From an uncultured Micrococcus sp. (GTDB lineage: Bacteria; Actinomycetota; Actinomycetes; Actinomycetales; Micrococcaceae): a DNA stretch of 7,496 nt. The stretch's first letter is position 1. Each line of letters starts with the position of its first letter. The notes beneath the pieces are model-generated. The model saw nothing but the letters and a program-made list of their open reading frames with translations. It was not told the DNA's origin and did no database searches. The stretch spans positions 1 to 7,496 of the forward strand of contig CAMIOJ010000102.1 of the NCBI GenBank assembly GCA_946222435.1, read 5' to 3'. Below, one piece after another: positions 1 through 5,933 of this stretch. Both the position numbers and the translations under genes were made by a program.

Positions 1-216
1 GAGGAGTCCTCCGACTCCGAGGAGAAGGAGGAGGTCAAGGCCGACAAGGGCTCCTCCTCCGGCGAGACCACCGAGGTCACCCTGCCGGCCCTGGGCGAGT
101 CCGTCACCGAGGGCACCATCACCCGCTGGCTCAAGGAGGTCGGCGACGAGGTCGAGGTCGACGAGCCGCTGCTCGAGGTCTCCACCGACAAGGTCGACAC
201 CGAGATCCCCTCCCCG
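1..216 (+). repeat. Exact direct repeat, copy 1 (linker plus most of lipoyl domain A)
   Basis: Bases 1-216 match 385-600 base for base at an offset of 384 nt (128 codons, in frame). The copy covers the acidic linker (codons 1-24) and the first two thirds of the lipoyl domain, including the lipoyl-lysine loop, ending at the codons for SP just after it. The repeat may extend left of the window. Confidence 0.97.
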
Positions 217-1905
217 ATCGCCGGCGTGCTCGAGGAGATCCTCGCCGAGGAGGACGAGACGGTCGAGGTCGGCGCCCCGCTCGCCAAGATCGGCGACGGT
301 GACGGCTCCGGCTCGTCCGACGACTCCGACGACGACGCAGACGCCGAGGCCGAGGAGCAGGAGGAGACCGAGGACGACTCGGCCGAGGAGTCCTCCGACT
401 CCGAGGAGAAGGAGGAGGTCAAGGCCGACAAGGGCTCCTCCTCCGGCGAGACCACCGAGGTCACCCTGCCGGCCCTGGGCGAGTCCGTCACCGAGGGCAC
501 CATCACCCGCTGGCTCAAGGAGGTCGGCGACGAGGTCGAGGTCGACGAGCCGCTGCTCGAGGTCTCCACCGACAAGGTCGACACCGAGATCCCCTCCCCG
601 GTAGCCGGCACCCTGGTCGAGATCAAGGCCGACGAGGACGAGACCGTCGAGGTCGGCGCCGTCCTCGCGCTCGTGGGCTCCGGCTCCGCCGGCGGCGGCT
701 CCGCCCCGTCGGAGGGCTCCTCCGGCCAGGACGAGGCGTCCGCCGAAGAGATCGAGGACAAGGCGACCGAGGCCGAGGCCCCCGAGGAGACCCAGGAGGC
801 CGCCGAGGACGCAGGCGCCGAGAAGGCGGAGAAGACGCCCGAGACGTCCCCGTCCGAGGAGGCCTCCCGGCGCGAGTCCGCTGAGCGCGACTCCGCGCAG
901 GGCGAGGCCGCCGAGGCGCCCTCCGCCACCGAGCCCGGCCAGGGCTACGTCACCCCACTGGTCCGCCGCCTCGCCAAGCAGCACGGCGTGGACCTGTCCA
1001 CGGTGCGCGGCACCGGTGTGGGCGGACGCATCCGCAAGCAGGACGTCCTGGCCGCCTCCCTGTCCTCCGGCAAGGCCGACCAGGGCTCCGCCGAGGGGTC
1101 CTCCGAGGCCGCGGCGAAGGCCGAGGCCCCGGCTGCGCCCGCCTCGGCTCCGGCCGGCGCCGAGTCCAGCGTGGACCCCTCGGTCCGCGGCAACACGGAG
1201 AAGGCACCGCGGATCCGCCAGGTCATCGCGCAGCGCATGCGCGAGTCCCTGGACCTGTCCACGCAGCTCACCCAGGTGCACGAGGTCGACCTGACCCGCA
1301 TCGTGAACCTGCGTGCCCAGGCCAAGGCCTCCTTCCAGGAGCGCAACGGCGTGAAGCTGACCTACCTGCCGTTCATCGCCCAGGCCGTGGCCGAGGCGCT
1401 GAAGCAGCACCCGAAGCTCAACGCCTCGTTCTCCGCGGACAACAAGGAGATCACCTATCACTCGTCCGAGGACCTGGCGATCGCCGTCGACACCGAGAAG
1501 GGCCTGCTCGTCCCGGTGATCAAGGACGCCGGTTCGCTGAACCTCTCGGGCATCGCGCAGAAGATCGCCGACGTGGCCGAGCGCACCCGCACCAACAAGA
1601 TCAGTGCGGACGAGCTGTCCGGCGGCACCTTCTCGATCACCAACATCGGCTCGGTCGGCGCCCTGTTCGATACGCCGATCATCAACCAGCCGCAGGTCGC
1701 CATCCTGGGCACCGGCGCGATCGTGAAGCGTCCGATGGTGGTCACGGACGCGGACGGCAACGACTCGATCGCCATCCGCCACATGATGTACCTGTCCCTG
1801 ACCTACGACCACCGCCTGGTGGACGGTGCGGACGCCGGCCGGTTCCTCATGACGCTGCGCCAGCGTCTGGAGGCCGGGGAGTTCGCCCACGAGCTGGGTC
1901 TCTGA
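1..1905 (+). CDS. sucB: Dihydrolipoyl acyltransferase (E2) of 2-oxoacid dehydrogenase, 5'-partial
   Basis: E2 core of the 2-oxoglutarate (and possibly pyruvate) dehydrogenase complex; it passes acyl groups from E1 to CoA on swinging lipoyl arms in the cytoplasm. The frame is open from base 1, so the N-terminus lies outside the window; 634 codons are visible. Counting from base 1, lipoyl domain A spans codons 25-98 with acceptor Lys64 in STDKVDTEIPSP, and lipoyl domain B spans 153-226 with Lys192. An acidic Glu/Asp/Ser linker (99-152) separates them and an Ala/Glu-rich linker (about 229-314) follows. The E3-binding domain is about 316-352 (YVTPLVRRLAKQ...GGRIRKQDV). The acyltransferase domain runs from about 406 to the end, with GGTFSITNIGS at 541 and the active-site motif DHRLVDG (His604, Asp608). 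Codons 1-24 repeat the inter-domain linker exactly, implying a further lipoyl domain upstream. The GTG at 226 lies inside domain A and is not the start. Substrate (succinyl versus acetyl) cannot be fixed from sequence alone; many actinobacteria share one E2. Confidence 0.95.
   Translation, partial: EESSDSEEKEEVKADKGSSSGETTEVTLPALGESVTEGTITRWLKEVGDEVEVDEPLLEVSTDKVDTEIPSPIAGVLEEILAEEDETVEVGAPLAKIGDGDGSGSSDDSDDDADAEAEEQEETEDDSAEESSDSEEKEEVKADKGSSSGETTEVTLPALGESVTEGTITRWLKEVGDEVEVDEPLLEVSTDKVDTEIPSPVAGTLVEIKADEDETVEVGAVLALVGSGSAGGGSAPSEGSSGQDEASAEEIEDKATEAEAPEETQEAAEDAGAEKAEKTPETSPSEEASRRESAERDSAQGEAAEAPSATEPGQGYVTPLVRRLAKQHGVDLSTVRGTGVGGRIRKQDVLAASLSSGKADQGSAEGSSEAAAKAEAPAAPASAPAGAESSVDPSVRGNTEKAPRIRQVIAQRMRESLDLSTQLTQVHEVDLTRIVNLRAQAKASFQERNGVKLTYLPFIAQAVAEALKQHPKLNASFSADNKEITYHSSEDLAIAVDTEKGLLVPVIKDAGSLNLSGIAQKIADVAERTRTNKISADELSGGTFSITNIGSVGALFDTPIINQPQVAILGTGAIVKRPMVVTDADGNDSIAIRHMMYLSLTYDHRLVDGADAGRFLMTLRQRLEAGEFAHELGL
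385..600 (+). repeat. Exact direct repeat, copy 2 (linker plus most of lipoyl domain B)
   Basis: Second copy of the 216-nt repeat. Identity stops abruptly at base 601 (G here, A at 217). The following 78 nt, the C-terminal third of each lipoyl domain, match at only about 56 of 78 positions by hand count. Such a sharp boundary points to recent gene conversion or duplication of part of the array rather than uniform divergence. Confidence 0.97.
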
Positions 1906-1927
1906 CGAAAGGAATCCCCCGCACACC

Positions 1928-2281
1928 ATGGACTTCACCGACGTCCTCCGCCTGATCTTCCTCGCCGTCCACTTCATCTCGGTGGCCGCGGTGCTGGGAG
2001 GCTGGTTCGCCAACTTCAAGCGTCCGACCGTCACCACCTCCCAGTGGTGGGGCTCGATCGGCATGCTGGTCTCCGGGCTCGCGCTCGCCACGATCGTCTC
2101 GATCGTGGGCGACCCGAACCACATGAAGCTCGGCATCAAGGCCCTGCTCGGCGTGATCGTCTTCGTGGCGGCCCTGATCGGCCGACGCAAGATCAACTCC
2201 GGCGAGTCGGTCGGCAAGGGCATCGCCCACGCCGTCGGCGGCATGGCACTGATCAACGTCCTGGTGGCGGTCTTCGTCTGA
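1928..2281 (+). CDS. Small integral membrane protein, unknown function
   Basis: A 117-residue, very hydrophobic protein whose function I do not recognise. Four transmembrane segments are likely: about residues 6-27 (LRLIFLAVHFISVAAVLGGW), 41-60 (WGSIGMLVSGLALATIVSIV), 68-86 (LGIKALLGVIVFVAALIGR) and 100-117 (IAHAVGGMALINVLVAVFV). It has no signal-peptide cleavage pattern or cytoplasmic domain, and the loops are short with a basic RRK after segment three. It starts 22 nt after the sucB stop on the same strand, so co-transcription with sucB is likely. AAAGGA at 1908-1913 is a plausible ribosome binding site, though its spacing of 14 nt to the ATG is long. A terminator-like hairpin follows. The gene takes the position held by an unrelated-looking gene between dlaT and lipB in mycobacteria. 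Coding status is supported by strong third-position GC bias and a coherent membrane topology. Confidence 0.85.
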   Translation: MDFTDVLRLIFLAVHFISVAAVLGGWFANFKRPTVTTSQWWGSIGMLVSGLALATIVSIVGDPNHMKLGIKALLGVIVFVAALIGRRKINSGESVGKGIAHAVGGMALINVLVAVFV

Positions 2282-2309
2282 TCGTCTGCGGCACACGCCG
2301 CGCGCAGTC

Positions 2310-2348
2310 GGGCCCGGCCCGGTGAGCTCTGCTCGCCGCGCCGGGCCC
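2310..2348. terminator. GC-rich hairpin between convergent genes, likely bidirectional terminator
   Basis: GGGCCCGGC at 2310-2318 pairs perfectly with GCCGGGCCC at 2340-2348. Inside it, GGTGAGC (2321-2327) pairs with GCTCGCC (2331-2337) with one G-T wobble and a TCT loop. A pyrimidine-rich stretch (ttctgcgtctctccctcc) follows on the plus strand, but there is no true T-run. It lies 28 nt after the small membrane-protein gene and about 50 nt beyond the stop of the minus-strand kinase gene, so it could end transcription from both sides. The rest of 2282-2397 shows nothing else. Confidence 0.7.
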
Positions 2349-2397
2349 TTCTGCGTCTCTCCCTCCGCCGCCGGCACACGTCCCCGACGACGGCCCG

Positions 2398-4077
2398 TCA
2401 CCGGCCGCGGACCGCGCTCACCTTCCAGCCGCCGCCTGTCCGCTCCATGACGAGCGTCGCCGGGTCGGTCCGGACGGGCTCGTCCGCGACGACCTCACCG
2501 GCGTCGTCCACGAGACGGTGCGCAGAGGTCCGCAGCGTCACCGGGACGGCCACGACCCGCGGCTCCTGGGCGGCCTCGGTCTCCGGGACCCCGTCCGGGA
2601 CCACGGTGATCGTCAGCCCCTCGAACCCGCCGCCGTCCCGGCGGAGCTCCTCGATGAGTGCCAGGTCGGCGCGTGCCGCCTCCGAGCCGGGAACGGCATA
2701 GGCGTCGACCGCCTGCCCGTCCGCGCGCCGCAGCGCCGCGGTGCGGCCCTCGGCGATGCGCTCCAGGACCGCGGCGTCGGGCAGGCTCGCCGCGCGGCCA
2801 TCCGGCTCGAGCCGCGACGGCCCGGAGCCTCCCTTCTCCGGCCGGCCCGTCTGGACCTGTGCAGCCTCCGGGCCGCCCGTGCGAGCGTCCCCCTCCGGCG
2901 GCTCCTGGCCCTCCCGCGTCTGCGCCGGAGACGGAGCCGCCACCGGTCCGAGACCGACCGGTGCCTCCCCGGTGTCGCCGTGCTGGTGCACCAGAGCCGC
3001 CACGGCCACGGCCGCGGCCAATGCCCCCGCTCCGGCCAGGAAGCGTACTCCCGGCCGTGAGCGGCTCGCCGCGCCGCCTCCCGCAGGCACCCCGCTCTCG
3101 GCCGCTCCGCCACGCCCCGCCGAACCCACGGGCCACCGCACCCGTCGTCGACCTGCCGTCCGCGGTGTTCTCTCCAGCCGACGCCGCCGGCCGCGTCGGC
3201 GTCCCCGTCGCCCGCGGTCCGGGTCCTCCGGGCGCACGGTGGGCAGGACGAGGGCCACCTCCGGCGTGGCCGAGGCATGGAGGAGGACCGGCTCGCACGC
3301 ACCGGTGGCGTAGAGCGCCGCGGCCAGCTCCTCGGCGCTCGGGCGCAGGGCCGGGTCCGGGTCGAGGCAGGCGTCGAGCAGATCGCCCAGCTCGGCGTCG
3401 GCCTCGGGCACCAGCACGGGCAGGGGCGCACGGTCCTCCAATGCGCCGGGCGCACGGCCCGTCAGCGCGAACCAGGCGACGGCCCCGAGGCCGTAGACGT
3501 CTGCGGCCGCGGTCATCGACTCCCCTGACGCCGCGTCCGGGTCCAGGACCTCCGGGGCGGCGAACCCGGGGGTGGCGCCGCCACGGGAGGGTCCGCCGAG
3601 CAGCCTGGAGGCGCCCAGGTCCGCCAACGCCGGCCGCCCGTCCACGTCGAAGAGGATGTTGGAGGGCGAGACGTCGCCGTGGACGATCCCCTCGCCGTGC
3701 AGGGAATGCAGGGCCTGGGCCACGGGCACCACGGCCGTCCGCATGCGTGCGGCGCGCAGGGGGCCGCCGGAACGCACCAGGGCCTCCAGGCTCCCTCCGG
3801 GCAGCAGCTCGCTGAGCAGTCCCCGGCCGCGGTCGGTCTGCACCTGCCCCAGCGGCGCCGCCAGATGACGATGCCGGTGGTGGCGCAGCGCCTCGGCCTC
3901 CTGCAGCAGCGAGTCCTCACCGCCCGGCATCGGCACCTTGAGCGCCGCTCGCTCTCCGGCGGCGCCCTCGACCTCCCAGACCTCCGCATCCGCTCCCGCA
4001 CCGAGCCGACGGACCGCCGTCCAGCCCGGTGCCCTCGGCGGCCGGGCCTGATGCGCCGTCCCCTCTGTCTCGTCCAT
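2398..4077 (-). CDS. Membrane-anchored Hanks-type serine/threonine protein kinase, non-RD (HGD loop)
   Basis: A 559-residue protein with an N-terminal kinase domain (about residues 19-258). Visible motifs: glycine-rich loop LGAGADAEVWEV (25-36), ATP lysine Lys47 in AALKV, helix-C Glu60, catalytic loop VHGDVSPSNIL with Asp135 and Asn140, DLG metal motif at 153-155, APE at 174-176, Asp193 and Arg245. The catalytic-loop arginine is Gly134 (HGD, not HRD), and DFG is DLG. An Arg-rich juxtamembrane segment (288-314) precedes one membrane helix (about 346-365). A Pro/Gly/Glu linker and an outside domain (about 433-559) ending in GGGWKVSAVRGR follow; its helical start and beta-rich end resemble NTF2-like sensor or scaffold domains, which is only an inference. 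All core catalytic residues remain, so it is probably active, but the missing Arg suggests no classical activation-loop switch. The ATG at 4077 has GGAGG about 10 nt upstream. It is divergent from lipB; its substrate is unknown. Confidence 0.9.
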   Translation of the reverse strand: MDETEGTAHQARPPRAPGWTAVRRLGAGADAEVWEVEGAAGERAALKVPMPGGEDSLLQEAEALRHHRHRHLAAPLGQVQTDRGRGLLSELLPGGSLEALVRSGGPLRAARMRTAVVPVAQALHSLHGEGIVHGDVSPSNILFDVDGRPALADLGASRLLGGPSRGGATPGFAAPEVLDPDAASGESMTAAADVYGLGAVAWFALTGRAPGALEDRAPLPVLVPEADAELGDLLDACLDPDPALRPSAEELAAALYATGACEPVLLHASATPEVALVLPTVRPEDPDRGRRGRRRGRRRRLERTPRTAGRRRVRWPVGSAGRGGAAESGVPAGGGAASRSRPGVRFLAGAGALAAAVAVAALVHQHGDTGEAPVGLGPVAAPSPAQTREGQEPPEGDARTGGPEAAQVQTGRPEKGGSGPSRLEPDGRAASLPDAAVLERIAEGRTAALRRADGQAVDAYAVPGSEAARADLALIEELRRDGGGFEGLTITVVPDGVPETEAAQEPRVVAVPVTLRTSAHRLVDDAGEVVADEPVRTDPATLVMERTGGGWKVSAVRGR

Positions 4078-4163
4078 CTCGGGTCCCCCTCCCGTGCCTC
4101 CAGGGCGGGCCGGAGCGGACCCGCCATCGCCATTCTGGCCCGGCGCGGGGCACGACCCCGGGG

Positions 4164-4172
4164 TTATCCACA
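4164..4172 (+). promoter_or_regulatory. Perfect DnaA-box-like 9-mer in the lipB promoter
   Basis: TTATCCACA at 4164-4172 matches the strict DnaA box consensus known from E. coli (high-GC actinobacteria often prefer TTGTCCACA). It is an AT-rich island in very GC-rich DNA, in the 125-nt region between the divergent kinase and lipB genes, and overlaps the proposed -35 element of lipB. The match is visible; binding is an inference and a lone box may be chance. Confidence 0.4.
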
Positions 4173-4195
4173 GAGCGGCGTCGAACCGATAGAGT
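4167..4195 (+). promoter_or_regulatory. lipB promoter, leaderless type
   Basis: The -10 hexamer TAGAGT (4190-4195) fits TANNNT. TCCACA (4167-4172), 17 nt upstream, matches TTGACA at four of six positions. Seven bases separate the -10 from the lipB ATG, so transcription should begin at or within a base of the start codon. No Shine-Dalgarno sequence could fit in such a transcript. Leaderless mRNAs are common in actinobacteria. Confidence 0.65.
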
Positions 4196-4202
4196 GGCGG
4201 GC

Positions 4203-4904
4203 ATGTCTGAGCTCACTCCACCTCCGGTGCGCGTCCTCGGCCTCGACCCGGACTTCGTCGACTACCGGAAGGCGTGGGACCTGCAGCGTTCTCTGCACGC
4301 CCGGGTCGTCGCCGGCGAGTCCGACGGCGAGATCCTCCTGCTCGAGCACGCCCCCGTGTACACGGCGGGCCGGCGCACCGAGGACTCCGAGCGCCCCACG
4401 GACGGCGCCGAGGTCATCGACGTGGACCGCGGCGGCAAGATCACCTGGCACGGACCGGGCCAGCTCGTCGGCTACCCGATCGTCCGACTGCGCGACCGCG
4501 CCCACGTGAAGGACTTCGTCTGGTTCATCGAGGAGCTGCTGATCCGCACCGCCGCCGAGTACGGTGTCACCGCCCTCCGCGTGGACGGCCGGGCGGGGAT
4601 CTGGTGCCCGGCCGACCAGGCCGAGGACGGCCGGCTCCGCCCGGACCGCAAGCTGGGCGCCATCGGCCTGTCGATCCACGACGGCGTCTCCATGCACGGC
4701 TGGGCGCTGAACTGCTCCAACTCCCTGGACCCGTACTCCTCGATCATCGCGTGCGGCATCGCCGACGCCTCCACCACCACCCTCAGCGCGGAGACCGGCC
4801 GCACCGTCACCCCGGCCGACGTCCGCCCCGTGCTCGAGCGCCACCTCGCCGAGCTCGCCCCCCAGTACATCTCCACCGCCACCCCGGAAGGACACCCCGC
4901 ATGA
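4203..4904 (+). CDS. lipB: Lipoyl(octanoyl) transferase LipB
   Basis: Transfers octanoyl from octanoyl-ACP to the lipoyl-domain lysine of E2 proteins and GcvH in the cytoplasm, the first step of endogenous lipoate synthesis. The protein has 233 residues, normal for the family. Recognisable motifs are EHAPVYTAGRR, the signature RGGKITWHGPGQLVGYPI, the catalytic-lysine segment RKLGAIGLSI (Lys150), the HGWALNCSN motif and the catalytic cysteine Cys184 in IIACGI. The usual proline before this cysteine (PCG in E. coli and mycobacterial LipB) is alanine here. The start at 4203 follows a -10 box by seven bases and gives the expected N-terminus; the frame is open further upstream, but that stretch overlaps the promoter and the divergent kinase gene. 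The stop overlaps the lipA start by four bases (ATGA), so the two are translationally coupled. Confidence 0.97.
   Translation: MSELTPPPVRVLGLDPDFVDYRKAWDLQRSLHARVVAGESDGEILLLEHAPVYTAGRRTEDSERPTDGAEVIDVDRGGKITWHGPGQLVGYPIVRLRDRAHVKDFVWFIEELLIRTAAEYGVTALRVDGRAGIWCPADQAEDGRLRPDRKLGAIGLSIHDGVSMHGWALNCSNSLDPYSSIIACGIADASTTTLSAETGRTVTPADVRPVLERHLAELAPQYISTATPEGHPA
4886..4892 (+). promoter_or_regulatory. Ribosome binding site of lipA inside the end of lipB
   Basis: GGAAGGA at 4886-4892 lies eight bases before the lipA ATG at 4901, within the last codons of lipB. Together with the ATGA overlap it fixes the lipA start, although the same frame is open for over 600 nt upstream. Confidence 0.75.
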
Positions 4905-5908
4905 GCCCTGCACCCGACGGCCGCCGCCTGCTCCGCGTCGAGGCCCGCAACGCCGAGGTTCCGGTCGAGCGCAAGCCGGAGTGGATCAAGGCGAAGGTCC
5001 ACATGGGCCCGGAGTACATCGGCCTGAAGAACAAGGTGAAGGGCTCTGGCCTGCACACCGTGTGCGAGGAGGCCGGCTGCCCCAACATCTACGAGTGCTG
5101 GGAGGACCGGGAGGCCACCTTCCTCATCGGCGGGGACATCTGCACGCGCCGCTGCGACTTCTGCGACATCGCCAGCGGCAGGCCGCGTCCGCTGGACATG
5201 GAGGAGCCGCAGAAGGTCGCGGAGAACATCCGGGAGATGAACCTGCGCTACGCCACCGTCACCGGCGTGGCCCGTGACGACCAGAAGGACGGCGCCGCGT
5301 GGCTCTACGCGGAGACCATCCGCAAGGTCCACGAGCTGAACCCGAACACGGGACTGGAGATCCTGCCCCCGGACTTCGGCGCGGTGCCGGAGCTGGTCCA
5401 GCAGGTCTTCGACGCCCGCCCCGAGGTGTTCGCGCACAACCTGGAGACCGTCCCCCGCATCTTCCGCAGGATCCGCCCGGCCTTCACCTACGAGAAGTCC
5501 CTCAAGGTGCTCTCCATGGCGAAGGCGGACGAGCTCGTCACCAAGTCCAACCTGATCCTCGGCATGGGCGAGGAGGACCATGAGATCGACCAGGCGCTCG
5601 TGGACCTGCACGAGGCCGGCTGCGACATCATCACCATCACCCAGTACGTGCGGCCCTCCAAGCTGCACCACCCGATCGACCGCTGGGTGAAGCCGCAGGA
5701 GTTCGTGGACTGGTCGAAGCGCGCGGAGGAGATCGGCTTCGCCGGCGTCATGGCCGGCCCGCTGGTGCGCTCGTCCTACCGCGCCGGCAAGCTCTACGCC
5801 TCGGCCCTGGAGAAGCTGGGCCGCGAGCTGCCGGAGCACCTGTCCCAGCTGGCCGGAGAGTCGACGGCACGCCAGGAGGCCGCCGCCGTCGTCGCCCGCA
5901 TGGGCTGA
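4901..5908 (+). CDS. lipA: Lipoyl synthase LipA (radical SAM)
   Basis: Inserts two sulfur atoms at C6 and C8 of the protein-bound octanoyl group, using S-adenosylmethionine and two 4Fe-4S clusters, completing the lipoyl cofactor on E2 and GcvH. The protein has 335 residues, typical length. The auxiliary-cluster motif CX4CX5C is at Cys55, Cys60 and Cys66 (CEEAGCPNIYEC). The radical SAM CX3CX2C motif is at Cys81, Cys85 and Cys88 (CTRRCDFC). The C-terminal RSSY motif, whose serine ligates the auxiliary cluster in characterised LipA, is at 290-293. Other conserved stretches include FLIGGDICTRRC, VFAHNLETV and ITQYVRPSKLHHP. It forms an operon with lipB through a four-base overlap. No terminator separates it from the DUF4191 gene 25 nt downstream, though that gene seems to have its own promoter. 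Confidence 0.98.
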   Translation: MSPAPDGRRLLRVEARNAEVPVERKPEWIKAKVHMGPEYIGLKNKVKGSGLHTVCEEAGCPNIYECWEDREATFLIGGDICTRRCDFCDIASGRPRPLDMEEPQKVAENIREMNLRYATVTGVARDDQKDGAAWLYAETIRKVHELNPNTGLEILPPDFGAVPELVQQVFDARPEVFAHNLETVPRIFRRIRPAFTYEKSLKVLSMAKADELVTKSNLILGMGEEDHEIDQALVDLHEAGCDIITITQYVRPSKLHHPIDRWVKPQEFVDWSKRAEEIGFAGVMAGPLVRSSYRAGKLYASALEKLGRELPEHLSQLAGESTARQEAAAVVARMG

Positions 5909-5918
5909 TCCGCGCAGG

Positions 5919-5924
5919 TAGACT
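5919..5924 (+). promoter_or_regulatory. Candidate -10 box for the DUF4191 gene
   Basis: TAGACT (5919-5924) fits TANNNT and lies nine bases before the ATG at 5934, predicting a leader of only two or three bases. No convincing -35 hexamer is seen at the right distance. A weak purine stretch (GGACAGG, 5926-5932 region) could instead act as a ribosome binding site on a read-through lipBA transcript. Confidence 0.5.
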
Positions 5925-5933
5925 GGACAGGCT

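Noticed and set aside
1..600. CRISPR or mobile-element repeat
   Set aside because: The repeat is in frame, encodes a lipoyl domain and linker, and has no spacer structure, terminal inverted repeats or transposase.
226..1905. E2 gene starting at the GTG at 226
   Set aside because: The frame is open from base 1 and codes a canonical lipoyl domain across that position; starting at 226 would cut the domain after its lipoyl lysine.
2658..3815. 385-codon plus-strand open frame opposite the kinase
   Set aside because: Arg/Pro-rich shadow of the kinase gene; no recognisable domain, while the minus strand has clear kinase motifs.
4095..4140. Promoter for the kinase gene
   Set aside because: CAGAAT on the minus strand is only a weak -10 match and no -35 is convincing, so I did not list it.
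4146..4160. Small hairpin CGGGG-cacga-CCCCG before lipB
   Set aside because: A 5-bp stem is expected often by chance in such GC-rich DNA and shows no link to a terminator or riboswitch.
4029..4904. Longer lipB form starting at ATG 4029
   Set aside because: It would include the lipB promoter and overlap the start of the divergent kinase gene; the extra residues do not resemble LipB.
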